Shown here: in pieces, positions 1 to 8,649 of the stretch
How positions within the stretch are numbered: position 1 is the stretch's first letter
Layout: each line of letters starts with the position of its first letter
From: Chryseobacterium indoltheticum
GTDB taxonomy: Bacteria; Bacteroidota; Bacteroidia; Flavobacteriales; Weeksellaceae
Length of the DNA: 64,000 nucleotides
Direction: 5' to 3'
Assembly: GCF_003815915.1 (NCBI RefSeq)
Contig: NZ_CP033929.1
Span: 1,922,001 to 1,986,000 of the forward strand
Position numbers and translations under genes: made by a program
The notes under the pieces: generated by a model
Seen by the model: the letters and a program-made list of their open reading frames with translations, nothing else
Databases searched by the model: none
Told to the model about the DNA's origin: nothing

Positions 1-275
1 CCTAATTTTTTCACACCTTCAGTTACACCTAAATTTAAAGCTTCCTTTAAACCTGATGAGATTTGGGTTGAAGTAAGGCTTCCGAGATTTACTGACGAAT
101 TGTTTTTTGTGGGAGTTTGCTGAGTTGTTGTAGGCCACTTTGTTGTGGTGGTTTTAGGATTACTTAAATCAACACCGGTTTGGTTTTTAACAGTAGATTT
201 TATAATATCTAAAATTTGTGCTTGTGCTGAGACTGAGAATAATAGTCCGGCAGCTAAGAAAACAGTTTTTTTCAT
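1..275 (-). CDS. DUF4197-like secreted protein, C-terminus beyond window
   Basis: Partial gene read on the minus strand from an ATG at 275-273; it runs off the left edge after 91 codons without a stop. The product starts with a clear signal peptide (MKKTVFLAAGLLFSVSAQAQ), followed by a Thr/Gln-rich linker and then a stretch ending SSGLKEALNLGVTEGVKKLG. The GLKEAL-type segment matches the start of the DUF4197 family, small periplasmic proteins of unknown role. Only the N-terminal third or so is present, so the family call rests on that one motif. Confidence 0.7.
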   Translation of the reverse strand, partial: MKKTVFLAAGLLFSVSAQAQILDIIKSTVKNQTGVDLSNPKTTTTKWPTTTQQTPTKNNSSVNLGSLTSTQISSGLKEALNLGVTEGVKKL

Positions 276-384
276 CGTTTATTTTATACAAAATTAGATG
301 TTTTGAAGCTTAAATAGTTAAATGATGAGTGTTAATTTTAATAGGACGCGATTTTTAATTAGAACATTAATTAAGTGTGCAAAG

Positions 385-455
385 CTCCAGATGAGCTTAA
401 CCTTTGTAGCAGAATGCAAGCGCACAAATTTGAGCTCCGTAGCAGCAACGCATTA
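385..455. repeat. Degenerate GCTCC/GGAGC-type hairpin repeat remnants
   Basis: The 249-base gap between the DUF4197 gene and the hexosaminidase has no credible gene. It contains two small imperfect hairpins: GCTC-CAGAT-GAGC near 385-397 and GCTCCGTAGCAGC near 433-446, linked by a TTTGTAGCAG segment. They look like decayed copies of a short dispersed hairpin repeat. That the family is widespread in related genomes is my recollection, not something shown here. Confidence 0.35.
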
Positions 456-524
456 TATTTACCAATATCACCAGAAAAATCCTCAGAAAATAATTATATT
501 CGCTAAAATCAAATCAATTCAGAA

Positions 525-2795
525 ATGAAACGTTTTTTACTTCTATTTTCTATGATATTTTCGGGGTTACTATTTTCTCAAACTCAATTGAATTTAATTC
601 CTTATCCTCAAAAAGTTATTATAAATAAAGGAACGAGTGAAATTCCAAATCAAATATTAGTTAGAGAAGTAAATAATGATTCTCTTCATTTACAAGTTAA
701 GGTTTATAATGATTTTCTTAAAAATGATTCAATTCGTTTTTTAGTTTCAAATCATGGTGTACCTAAGGATACTTTTGTAGGTTTAGAAAAAGTGAAATCT
801 GAAGTTGATGGAAGTAATGATGGATATAAATTAGAAATTAATGATAAAAGAATTTCAATCAAATATCATAATGAAAATGGGAAATTCTATGCTTTTCAGA
901 CATTAATTCAATTGATTAAACAGTTTTCAACTGGAAAAAAAATACCAAATTTATTAATTGAAGATTCTCCAAAATTTGCTTGGCGTGGAATGCATCTCGA
1001 TGTTTGCCGCCATTTCTTTACCGTTGAAGAAGTAAAGCAGTACATTGATTATTTGGCGATGTACAAACTGAATACTTTTCATTGGCATTTAACGGATGAT
1101 CAAGGCTGGAGAATTGAAATAAAAAAACATCCAAAACTCACACAAATTGGCTCAAAACGTAAACAATCAATGATTGGAGCGTATGTCGACGATACGTTTG
1201 ACGGAAAACCTTACGGTCCCTATTTTTATACGCAAGATCAAATTAAAGAAGTTGTAAAATATGCAACAGAAAGACACATTACAGTAGTTCCTGAAATAGA
1301 AATGCCGGGCCATGCCTTGGCTGCACTTTCAGCGTATCCTGAATTGGCTTGTACAAAAGGTCCTTTTGAATCGGCTACAAAATGGGGTGTTTTTGATGAT
1401 GTTTTCTGTCCGAAAGAAGAAACTTTTACGTTTTTACAAAATGTTTTGGATGAAGTGATCCAACTTTTTCCATCGCAATATATTCACATCGGTGGTGACG
1501 AATGTCCTAAAACAAGATGGAAAGAATGTGCGCATTGTCAGGAATTAATTAAGAAAAACAATCTGAAAGATGAGCACGGTTTACAAAGTTATTTCATTCA
1601 ACGAATTGAAAAATATGTCAACTCTAAAGGACGAAAAATCATCGGCTGGGATGAGATTTTAGAAGGTGGGTTAGCGCCAAACGCAGCTGTAATGAGCTGG
1701 ACAGGTATCAAAGGTGGAACTGAAGCTGCAAAGTCAGGACATTTTGCTGTAATGACGCCGGGCTCTTATTGCTATTTTGACCATTATCAGGGTGACCCGC
1801 AAACCGAACCAAATGCTTTTGGAGGTTTTACGCCTTTGGAAAAAGTGTATTCTTACAACCCGATTCCTTCTGAATTGAATGCTGAACAGTCAAAATATAT
1901 TTTGGGAGTTCAGGCTAATTTATGGACGGAATATATTCTGGATTTTAAACAGGTTCAGTATATGATTTTTCCGAGATTGTTTGCACTTTCTGAAGTGGGT
2001 TGGGGAACTTCAAATCCTGAAAATTACAAGGAGTTTGAAAACAGAGTGGTGGAGCATTTTAAAATTTTAGATAAAATGAACATCAATTATGCGAAAAGTA
2101 TCTATAATATTTCAGGAAAAGTAATTCCTAGTAAAAATGGAGTTTCTTACGAACTTTCAACCTCACAAAATCCGAACGGAATTAAATATGCGATTGATGG
2201 AAGTGAGCCAAAATCAAATTCTGCAACTTATCAGAATCCCATTCCTGTTTCACAATCAATGACTATAAAATCTGCTTATTTTGAAAATGGAGTATTGAAA
2301 AGTGCAATATCTTCCCAAGATTTTAAAACTTCAAAAACTACGGGTAAATCAATTACTTTAGAACACCAGCCAAGTGAAAATTATTCTTTTGGCGGAGCTT
2401 TCACGTTGGTTGACGGAATTATCGGAAACGTAAAACAATTAGGAAAAACATGGCTGGGTTTTCAAGGTAAAGATGTTGTAGCGACAATTGATTTAGGTGA
2501 AAAAACACAATTCTCAGAAGTTTACTTCAATACGTTGGATAACAAAGGAAGCTGGATTCATTTTGCAAAATCAGCAACAATTTCAATTTCTGACGACGGT
2601 AAAAATTTTAAAACGATTAAAGAAATCGGTAAGAATGAAATTCTTAAAGCCAAAGGAAAAATAAATCTGAAAGTTGGCAATCAGAGTGCTAAATTTATTA
2701 AAATTAAAATAGGAAATGCAGGAATTATTCCCGCAGGAAATCCCGGTGCAGACTCAAAAGCATGGCTTTTCGTAGACGAAATCGGAGCGCAATAA
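525..2795 (+). CDS. Beta-N-acetylhexosaminidase (GH20)
   Basis: Exported exo-glycosidase removing terminal beta-linked GlcNAc or GalNAc by substrate-assisted catalysis. A signal peptide (about residues 1-18) is followed by a GH20b-like N-terminal domain to about 145, the catalytic TIM barrel to about 500 with the HIGGDEC motif giving the catalytic Asp325-Glu326 pair, a chitobiase-like C-terminal beta domain around 515-600, and an F5/8 type C (discoidin-like) module around 630-756 that probably binds sugar. At 756 residues it is the long multidomain form common in Bacteroidota. It is followed in the same direction by glycosylasparaginase, CutC and a beta-mannosidase, suggesting N-glycan breakdown. 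No T9SS tail is evident, so it is probably periplasmic. Confidence 0.93.
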   Translation: MKRFLLLFSMIFSGLLFSQTQLNLIPYPQKVIINKGTSEIPNQILVREVNNDSLHLQVKVYNDFLKNDSIRFLVSNHGVPKDTFVGLEKVKSEVDGSNDGYKLEINDKRISIKYHNENGKFYAFQTLIQLIKQFSTGKKIPNLLIEDSPKFAWRGMHLDVCRHFFTVEEVKQYIDYLAMYKLNTFHWHLTDDQGWRIEIKKHPKLTQIGSKRKQSMIGAYVDDTFDGKPYGPYFYTQDQIKEVVKYATERHITVVPEIEMPGHALAALSAYPELACTKGPFESATKWGVFDDVFCPKEETFTFLQNVLDEVIQLFPSQYIHIGGDECPKTRWKECAHCQELIKKNNLKDEHGLQSYFIQRIEKYVNSKGRKIIGWDEILEGGLAPNAAVMSWTGIKGGTEAAKSGHFAVMTPGSYCYFDHYQGDPQTEPNAFGGFTPLEKVYSYNPIPSELNAEQSKYILGVQANLWTEYILDFKQVQYMIFPRLFALSEVGWGTSNPENYKEFENRVVEHFKILDKMNINYAKSIYNISGKVIPSKNGVSYELSTSQNPNGIKYAIDGSEPKSNSATYQNPIPVSQSMTIKSAYFENGVLKSAISSQDFKTSKTTGKSITLEHQPSENYSFGGAFTLVDGIIGNVKQLGKTWLGFQGKDVVATIDLGEKTQFSEVYFNTLDNKGSWIHFAKSATISISDDGKNFKTIKEIGKNEILKAKGKINLKVGNQSAKFIKIKIGNAGIIPAGNPGADSKAWLFVDEIGAQ

Positions 2796-2869
2796 TTATT
2801 AAAATTTAGTACTTAAAGTTTCTGTAATTTTAAGTAAGTCAACCTTTACCTAAGCCTCAACCTAAAAAT

Positions 2870-3865
2870 ATGAATTCAAGAAGAAAATTTTTAAAAACTA
2901 CAGGAATATTATCATCCGCTTTATTGCTGAATCCATTGGATTTGATTGCTAAAGATTCATCAGAGAAAAATGATAAAGTAATAAACAAACCGATCGTACT
3001 TTCAACCTGGAATTTTGGTTTAAAAGCCAATGAAGAAGCATGGACAATTCTTGGAAAAGGTGGAAGAGCTTTGGATGCCGTTGAAAAAGGCGTTCGTCTG
3101 GTTGAAAATGATCCCGACGAAAGAAGTGTCGGATACGGCGGCAGACCCGACAGAGACGGAAGAGTAACGCTTGATGCCTGTATTATGGATGAAAATTATA
3201 ACATTGGTTCAGTGGCTTGTCTCGAAAATATTAAAAATCCAATTTCTGTAGCAAGAGCGGTGATGGAAAAAACGCCTCACGTGATGTTGGTGGGTGATGG
3301 AGCATTACAGTTTGCCGTTTCTCAAGGTTTTAAAAAAGAAAATATTCTCACCGCAGAATCTGAAAAAGAATGGAAAGAATGGTTGAAAGACAGCAAATAT
3401 CAACCGATTGTCAATATTGAAAATCACGACACAATTGGGATGATTGCGCTCGATGCTCAGGGAAATCTTTCCGGAGCTTGTACAACGAGCGGAATGGCTT
3501 TTAAAATGCATGGAAGGGTAGGAGACTCGCCAATTATCGGCGCCGGTTTATTTGTTGATAACGAAGTTGGTGCAGCAACAGCAACCGGTCATGGTGAAGA
3601 AGTCATCAGAACAGTTGGAACTCATTTGGTAGTTGAATTGATGCGACAGGGAAGAAATCCGCAACAAGCGTGTAAAGAAGCGGTTGAAAGAATCGTGAAT
3701 ATTACTAAAAAAAGAAATAAAAGTTTAAAAGATATTCAGGTTGGTTTTATTGCGATTAATAAAAAAGGTGAATATGGTTCTTATTGTATTCAGGACGGGT
3801 TTAATTTTGCGGTGTACGACCAAAAAGGAAATCGTCTCGAAAAGCCGGAATTTGCTTTAAAATAG
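2870..3865 (+). CDS. N4-(beta-N-acetylglucosaminyl)-L-asparaginase (glycosylasparaginase), Tat signal
   Basis: Ntn-hydrolase cleaving the GlcNAc-Asn bond of N-linked glycopeptides. The precursor (331 residues) begins with a twin-arginine signal (NSRRKFLK then a hydrophobic stretch), so the folded enzyme is probably exported by Tat. The autoprocessing site is in NHDTIGM, where cleavage after Asp187 would free Thr188 as the nucleophile; this motif is characteristic of the well-studied flavobacterial glycosylasparaginase. A glycine-rich GATATGHGEE segment downstream fits the substrate-binding region. It lies 74 bases after the hexosaminidase gene in the same direction, so co-transcription is plausible. 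Confidence 0.94.
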   Translation: MNSRRKFLKTTGILSSALLLNPLDLIAKDSSEKNDKVINKPIVLSTWNFGLKANEEAWTILGKGGRALDAVEKGVRLVENDPDERSVGYGGRPDRDGRVTLDACIMDENYNIGSVACLENIKNPISVARAVMEKTPHVMLVGDGALQFAVSQGFKKENILTAESEKEWKEWLKDSKYQPIVNIENHDTIGMIALDAQGNLSGACTTSGMAFKMHGRVGDSPIIGAGLFVDNEVGAATATGHGEEVIRTVGTHLVVELMRQGRNPQQACKEAVERIVNITKKRNKSLKDIQVGFIAINKKGEYGSYCIQDGFNFAVYDQKGNRLEKPEFALK

Positions 3866-3870
3866 TTTTA

Positions 3871-4018
3871 GAAAAGCCAAGTAAAAAGTAAAAAGATCCT
3901 AGTGAAAAAAGTCAATCAGAGAAAAGAGAAGTAATCTGTTGGGGATATTTCCACAATTCGGAAAGATTGCTTAGTAGTCCCTTCTCGCAAAGACATCAAT
4001 CATCCATCATCCAATAAA
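3871..4018. repeat. Mosaic of short dispersed intergenic repeats
   Basis: The space before cutC is a patchwork of short motifs. GAAAAGCCAAGTAAAAAG recurs near 27681, 41664 and 58069. A CTTCTCGCAAAGAC segment next to GATTGCTTAGTAG reads on the other strand like the common GTCTTTGCGAG...AAGCAATC intergenic motif. CATCCATCATCCAA at the end recurs near 23564. No reading frame or strong terminator is seen. Confidence 0.5.
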
Positions 4019-4021
4019 AAT

Positions 4022-4684
4022 ATGTTCCTAGAAATTGCCACATTCGATATCACTTCTGCCGAAATTGCTTTAAATTCTGTTGCCGACAGACTTGAATTTT
4101 GTGCAGACATCAATTCAGGAGGAATTACTCCCGATCTGGAAGAATTGAGATATTTAAAAGAAAAATATTCGAAACCGATTCATGTAATGATTCGTCCTGT
4201 AGGCGGAGGTTTTTTATATACCGAATCAGAATTCAGGGAAATGCAAAAAAGTATTATTGAGTTTTCTAAAGCCAATGCAGACGGTTTTGTTTTCGGGATT
4301 TTAGATGAAGACCAGGAAATTGATATTGAAAAAAATAAAATTTTAATCGATTTAGCCAACGGAAAACCTTGTGTTTTTCACAGAGCTATTGACCGGACTA
4401 AAAATATTTTTGAATCTACAGAAAAACTAATTGAATTAGGTTTTAAAGAAATTCTTACTTCCGGCGGAGAAAATTCTGCAATGGAAGGAAAAGAAAATTT
4501 AAAAAAGCTTGTTGAAGGTTATTCTGATGACATCAAAATCTTGATTGGAGGTGGTGTTCGTTCCAATAATATTTCAGAATTAAAAAATGTAACTCATGGC
4601 CAATATTTTCATTCTTCAGCAGTTTTATCTTATGAATCGTTTGCCAATGCGGATGAAATTAAGAAATTAAAAGTTAATTTGTGA
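4022..4684 (+). CDS. cutC: CutC family protein
   Basis: CutC is a cytoplasmic TIM-barrel protein historically linked to copper homeostasis, though its activity is still debated. The 220-residue sequence shows the family start (LEIATFDITSAEIA) and conserved blocks such as ADRLEFCADINSGGITP, HVMIRPVGGGFLY, CVFHRAID and ILTSGGE. It is slightly shorter than the E. coli protein, trimmed at the C-terminus. CutC genes sit beside glycan-degradation genes in many Bacteroidota, matching the layout here between glycosylasparaginase and beta-mannosidase, so a role in glycan metabolism rather than copper is possible. Confidence 0.93.
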   Translation: MFLEIATFDITSAEIALNSVADRLEFCADINSGGITPDLEELRYLKEKYSKPIHVMIRPVGGGFLYTESEFREMQKSIIEFSKANADGFVFGILDEDQEIDIEKNKILIDLANGKPCVFHRAIDRTKNIFESTEKLIELGFKEILTSGGENSAMEGKENLKKLVEGYSDDIKILIGGGVRSNNISELKNVTHGQYFHSSAVLSYESFANADEIKKLKVNL

Positions 4685-4703
4685 AATACAAACGAAAAAT
4701 ATT

Positions 4704-4949
4704 TTAACGCAAAGTTTTATTTTAAAACTGCATATTTTAAGGTGCAAAGAATGACGAACAAGTCGTCTAAGCATGAAATTTATAGGTAGATGTTAGAATA
4801 AATCTTATTGTAATAAACTTTATGAAAATGAACATTTACATCAACTACAGAAAATTAATTATAAAGCACAAGTATATTCAAGCTTAAGTGACTTGTTCGC
4901 TACTCTTTGCCTCTTAATTGTCCGTAACCAAAATAAATCTTTGCGTTAA
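4704..4949. mobile_element. MITE-like element, copy 1 (no transposase)
   Basis: A 246-bp non-coding block bounded by a perfect 11-bp terminal inverted repeat: TTAACGCAAAG at 4704-4714 and CTTTGCGTTAA at 4939-4949. Inside is a second, imperfect inverted pair: GCAAAGAATGACGAACAAGT near 4744 and its counterpart ACTTGTTCGCTACTCTTTGC near 4891. A related shorter block is at 10734-10893. Structure and duplication suggest a miniature inverted-repeat element. No flanking target duplication was recognised. The right end is 43 bp upstream of the GxxExxY start codon. Confidence 0.65.
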
Positions 4950-4992
4950 TAAATTCAAGATAAAAGTCACACAAACACAAAAACAAACACAA

Positions 4993-5370
4993 ATGACAGA
5001 AAACGAATTATCTTATAAAATTATCGGAGCAGCTTTAGAAGTTCGTAAAACTTTGGGAGTTGGCTTACTCGAAAACGTCTATGAAGTTGCTTTGGCTTAT
5101 GAATTAAAAGAGCTTGGTTTGAAGGTTGAAAGTCAGTTAGTACTTCCTCTAAAATATAAAAATGAAACAATCAGCAACGCTTATAGAATCGATTTGATGA
5201 TAGAGAACAAAATAATTATTGAGATAAAATCTGTTTTAGAATTACATCCAGTTTTTTATTCTCAAGTTTTGACGTATTTGAAGCTAACTGATATAAAACT
5301 AGGTCTTCTCATTAATTTTAATACGCCATTAATCAAAGACGGAATCCATAGAATTGTAAATAAACTGTAG
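4993..5370 (+). CDS. GxxExxY protein (PD-(D/E)XK-like fold)
   Basis: A 125-residue protein of the GxxExxY family, named for the motif seen here at Gly24-Glu27-Tyr30 (GLLENVY). Further on, RIDLMIENKIIIEIKS gives Asp67 and Glu77-x-Lys79, resembling the PD-(D/E)XK nuclease signature; no activity is established. The frame is open upstream to a TTG at 4918, but that extension would be translated from the MITE-like element, so the ATG at 4993 is preferred. The stop codon directly abuts the beta-mannosidase ATG (TAG then ATG), so the two are probably translationally coupled. Confidence 0.87.
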   Translation: MTENELSYKIIGAALEVRKTLGVGLLENVYEVALAYELKELGLKVESQLVLPLKYKNETISNAYRIDLMIENKIIIEIKSVLELHPVFYSQVLTYLKLTDIKLGLLINFNTPLIKDGIHRIVNKL

Positions 5371-7857
5371 ATGAACAAAACAATACTTCTTGCTTTACTT
5401 CTCATTCAAACATTAATCAAAGCACAATTTTCAGATCGGAATTTATCTTCTGAAAAATGGCAGTTCAAAAACTCCAAAGAAAATAAATGGCTCACGGCTT
5501 CCGTGCCCGGAACGGTTCATTTGGATTTGATGAATAACAAACTTATTCCCGATCCTTATAAAGATGAAAATGAGAAAAAAGTACAGTGGGTTGAAAATGA
5601 AGATTGGGATTATCAGACGGTTTTTAAAATTTCTGCTAAAGAATTAGAAAATCAGAATGCGGATTTGATTTTTCATGGGCTGGATACGTTTTCTGAAATT
5701 TATTTAAATGGAAAACTGCTGAAGAAAACCGATAACATGTTCAGAACCTGGAAAATTCCTGTGAAAAATTATTTAAAAGTTGGAAATAATATTTTACAGA
5801 TTAAATTTAAATCTTCAGTACATATTGGAAAAGATTTAGCGAAAAAAGTTCCGTTTACAATGCCGGAATCGCCACGAAGTTTTGTGAGAAAAGCACAATA
5901 TCAGTTCGGTTGGGATTGGGGACCGAGATTGGTCACTGCAGGAATTTGGAAAGATGTAAAATTGAATTTCTGGAATCAGGCAAAGATGGAAAACGTAAAA
6001 GTAGAGCAGAAAAATTTAACAGAACAAACGGCAAATCTTAATATTCACGCTCAAATTTTCGCTGAGCAAAACGGAAAGTATAGTTTTTTAATCAATAATG
6101 AAACGCGTGATGTTTTTTTACAACAAGGTTTAAATAAGATTTCAATTCCTTTTCAGATTACAAATCCAAATCTATGGCAACCCAACGGTTGGGGTGAACC
6201 TACTTTGTATGATTTAAAAGTTTCTCTTAAAAAAGATTCAAAAACTCTAAGTTCTAAATCTGAAAGAATTGGGCTAAGAACTATAGAATTAATTCAGGAA
6301 AATGACGAAAAAGGAAAATCGTTTTACTTTAAAGTCAATGGAAACCCGATGTACGCAAAGGGAACCAACTGGATTCCGTCTGACAGTTTTACACCGCGAA
6401 TTACCAAAGAAAAATATAAAAAACTTATCCAAGATTGTAAAGATGCCAACATGAATATGATTCGTGTTTGGGGTGGCGGAATTTATGAAGATGACGAATT
6501 TTACAAAGCCTGCGACGAAAACGGTATTCTGGTTTGGCAGGATTTTATGTTTGCCGGAAGTTTTTATCCGTCAGATGAAAATTTTTTGAATAATGTAAGA
6601 GAGGAAGTTAAAGATCAGGTTAACCGACTTCAAAATCATCCGTCGATTGCTTTGTGGTGCGGAAATAACGAAATTGATGAAGCCATTGTCAATTGGGGAT
6701 ATCAGAAGCAATTCAAATATTCAAAAGAAGATTCATTGCAGGTCTGGAAAGATTACAAAAAGGTTTTTCATGAAGTAATTCCGAATGCGATTAATGAGTT
6801 TGCAACAAAAGACAAATCAATTTATTGGGAAAGTTCGCCATCGATTGGTTGGGGTCACAAGGAAAGTTTAACTGAAGGCGATTCTCATTATTGGGGCGTT
6901 TGGTGGGGTGAGTTTCCGTTTGAAATTTACAATGAAAAAGTTCCAAGATTTGCTTCAGAATATGGTTTTCAGGGAATGCCGAGTTTAGAAACCGTTAAAT
7001 CAATGTATTCAGGAAATCCTGATTTAAGTTTAGAGAATCCAATAATTAAAGCGCACGAAAAAAATGCGAGAGGTTTTCATATTATTAATGAATACATGAA
7101 GCGTGATTATGTGGTTCCAAAAGATTTTGTGAAATACAATTATGTTTCCCAACTGCTTCAGGCTCGTGGAATGCAGATTGCGATTGAAGCACACCGACGT
7201 GCAAAACCATACAATATGGGAACTCTGTATTGGCAGTTAAACGATTGTTGGCCTGTAATTTCTTGGTCGTCGATTGATTATTTGGGAAACTGGAAAGCTT
7301 TGCATTATCAGGTTAAAAGAAGCTTTGAAAATCAGGTAATTTTAACGGAAGAAAAAGAGGGCGTTTTAAATTTTTATGCCATTAATGATGAATTAAAAAA
7401 GTTTGAGGATGTTTCATTAATTGTTTATGCTAAAAAATTTAATGGAGACATAATCGTAAGAAGAACAACTGATTGTAAGAGGAGAGTTTTAGATGGAATT
7501 TTAAAATTAGCATCTCCAAAAACTTCATTTTTTATTACTGAATCAGAAAGAGATAATTCATTTTTAAACTTAATTTTAGTAGATAAAAAAGGTAATAAAA
7601 TTACAGAATCAAATCATTTTTTCTCAAAACCAAAAGATTTAAAGCTTACAAAACCCAATATTACCATCAAGAAAATTTCTCCAACTGAAATCGAAATTTC
7701 AACTGATGTGTTTGCGAAAGATGTTTATTTGATGGGAGATACTCATTTTAGTGACAATTTTTTCGATTTGCTTCCAAAAACTTCAAAAAGAATTACCCTT
7801 TCAAAACCATTAAAAAGCGTTGAGGTAATGACTTTGTGGGATACAATGAATGAGTAA
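5371..7857 (+). CDS. Beta-mannosidase (GH2)
   Basis: Exported retaining exo-glycosidase removing beta-1,4-linked mannose, as in the N-glycan core. The 828-residue sequence has a signal peptide, the GH2 sugar-binding jelly roll (WDYQTVF...GLDTFSEIYLNG), an immunoglobulin-like domain, and a TIM barrel from about residue 300. The acid/base is Glu434 in WCGNNE; the nucleophile is Glu530 in FASEYGFQG. YWQLNDCWPVISWSSIDY matches the mannosidase branch of GH2 rather than beta-galactosidase or glucuronidase. With the hexosaminidase and glycosylasparaginase upstream it completes a set able to degrade the GlcNAc/Man core of glycoproteins. Confidence 0.93.
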   Translation: MNKTILLALLLIQTLIKAQFSDRNLSSEKWQFKNSKENKWLTASVPGTVHLDLMNNKLIPDPYKDENEKKVQWVENEDWDYQTVFKISAKELENQNADLIFHGLDTFSEIYLNGKLLKKTDNMFRTWKIPVKNYLKVGNNILQIKFKSSVHIGKDLAKKVPFTMPESPRSFVRKAQYQFGWDWGPRLVTAGIWKDVKLNFWNQAKMENVKVEQKNLTEQTANLNIHAQIFAEQNGKYSFLINNETRDVFLQQGLNKISIPFQITNPNLWQPNGWGEPTLYDLKVSLKKDSKTLSSKSERIGLRTIELIQENDEKGKSFYFKVNGNPMYAKGTNWIPSDSFTPRITKEKYKKLIQDCKDANMNMIRVWGGGIYEDDEFYKACDENGILVWQDFMFAGSFYPSDENFLNNVREEVKDQVNRLQNHPSIALWCGNNEIDEAIVNWGYQKQFKYSKEDSLQVWKDYKKVFHEVIPNAINEFATKDKSIYWESSPSIGWGHKESLTEGDSHYWGVWWGEFPFEIYNEKVPRFASEYGFQGMPSLETVKSMYSGNPDLSLENPIIKAHEKNARGFHIINEYMKRDYVVPKDFVKYNYVSQLLQARGMQIAIEAHRRAKPYNMGTLYWQLNDCWPVISWSSIDYLGNWKALHYQVKRSFENQVILTEEKEGVLNFYAINDELKKFEDVSLIVYAKKFNGDIIVRRTTDCKRRVLDGILKLASPKTSFFITESERDNSFLNLILVDKKGNKITESNHFFSKPKDLKLTKPNITIKKISPTEIEISTDVFAKDVYLMGDTHFSDNFFDLLPKTSKRITLSKPLKSVEVMTLWDTMNE

Positions 7858-7860
7858 ACA

Positions 7861-7890
7861 AAAAGACCGATTTTAAAAACCGGCCTAATT
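7861..7890 (+). terminator. Probable intrinsic terminator after beta-mannosidase
   Basis: Just after the mannosidase stop, ACCG-ATTTTAAAAA-CCGG can form a short stem-loop. The stem is short and the U-tract is weak, so it is only a probable end of the glycan-degradation unit. Confidence 0.4.
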
Positions 7891-8022
7891 CAAATTTATC
7901 TACCTCTACATATTTACAGTTAAAACATTTGTGTATCGGATATCAAGCTAACGTGAAAAATATGTATTTATTTTGAAAGTTTAAAACTTTTTTCAAACAT
8001 CGAAAATCTTACTGACAAACTG

Positions 8023-8047
8023 TTGTCATAAACTGCGATTACCTTTG
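8023..8047 (+). promoter_or_regulatory. Flavobacterial promoter for the DinB-like gene
   Basis: TACCTTTG at 8040-8047 matches the Bacteroidota -7 consensus TAnnTTTG and lies 31 bp before the ATG at 8079. A TTG at 8023-8025 could be the -33 element, but the 14-bp spacing is shorter than usual. Confidence 0.5.
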
Positions 8048-8078
8048 TCTTAAGATTAACAACTTAAAACAAAAAATT

Positions 8079-8570
8079 ATGACAACTACAGCAATCGCAA
8101 CACAACAGTTCATCTCTTCAACGCAATTATTAGAACATTGGCAAGGTCACAGAAACCTTACAAGAAGAGTAATCGATGCATTTCCTGAAAAAGAATTATT
8201 TGAATTTTCAATTGGCGGAATGAGACCTTTCGCAAAGCTGGCAGTAGAATTAATCAGCATTGCAGGTCCTGGTTTGAAAGGAATTGTAGATCACCAGGAA
8301 GAAAAATTTTCTGAAGAAGCATTTCAGCCGAAAACAAAAGAAGAGATTCTTGCAAAATGGGATTCTGAAACAGAAGTAATTAATCTATATTTCAATCAAA
8401 TCTCTGAAGAAAGATTTCAGGAAATGTTTAATTTATTTGGTCAATACGAGTTTCCGGTTTATCAGAATATTCTTTATTTTATTGACAATGAAGTACATCA
8501 CCGTGGTCAAGGGTATACTTATTTAAGAGCTTTGGGTATTGATCCGCCATTCTTTTGGGAAAGATTCTAA
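8079..8570 (+). CDS. DinB family protein
   Basis: A 163-residue four-helix-bundle protein of the DinB/YfiT type, a superfamily of metal-dependent enzymes that includes thiol transferases. Candidate metal ligands are His20 or His24 in LEHWQGHRN near the N-terminus and His140/His141 in EVHHRGQGYTYLR near the C-terminus; the ExHHRGQ motif is the family hallmark. It is a single-gene unit with its own promoter and a bidirectional terminator shared with the convergent Ntn hydrolase gene. The substrate is unknown. Confidence 0.88.
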   Translation: MTTTAIATQQFISSTQLLEHWQGHRNLTRRVIDAFPEKELFEFSIGGMRPFAKLAVELISIAGPGLKGIVDHQEEKFSEEAFQPKTKEEILAKWDSETEVINLYFNQISEERFQEMFNLFGQYEFPVYQNILYFIDNEVHHRGQGYTYLRALGIDPPFFWERF

Positions 8571-8593
8571 ACATCATTAATGCTCGCATAAAA

Positions 8594-8620
8594 AACGCTT
8601 TCAGAATTTCTGAAAGCGTT
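8594..8620. terminator. Bidirectional intrinsic terminator
   Basis: AACGCTTTCAG and CTGAAAGCGTT form a long near-perfect stem with an AATTT loop between the convergent dinB-like and Ntn hydrolase genes. A-rich sequence on the left and T-rich on the right would let it work on both strands. Confidence 0.75.
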
Positions 8621-8649
8621 TGCTTAAAAGTATTTGAACTGATAAAATA

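Noticed and set aside
322..528. 68-codon frame before the hexosaminidase gene
   Set aside because: It overlaps repeat remnants, lacks any domain or signal and runs into the next start; better treated as intergenic.
4918..4992. Upstream extension of the GxxExxY gene from TTG
   Set aside because: It would translate the right end of the MITE-like element and adds residues absent from family starts; the ATG at 4993 is a better start.
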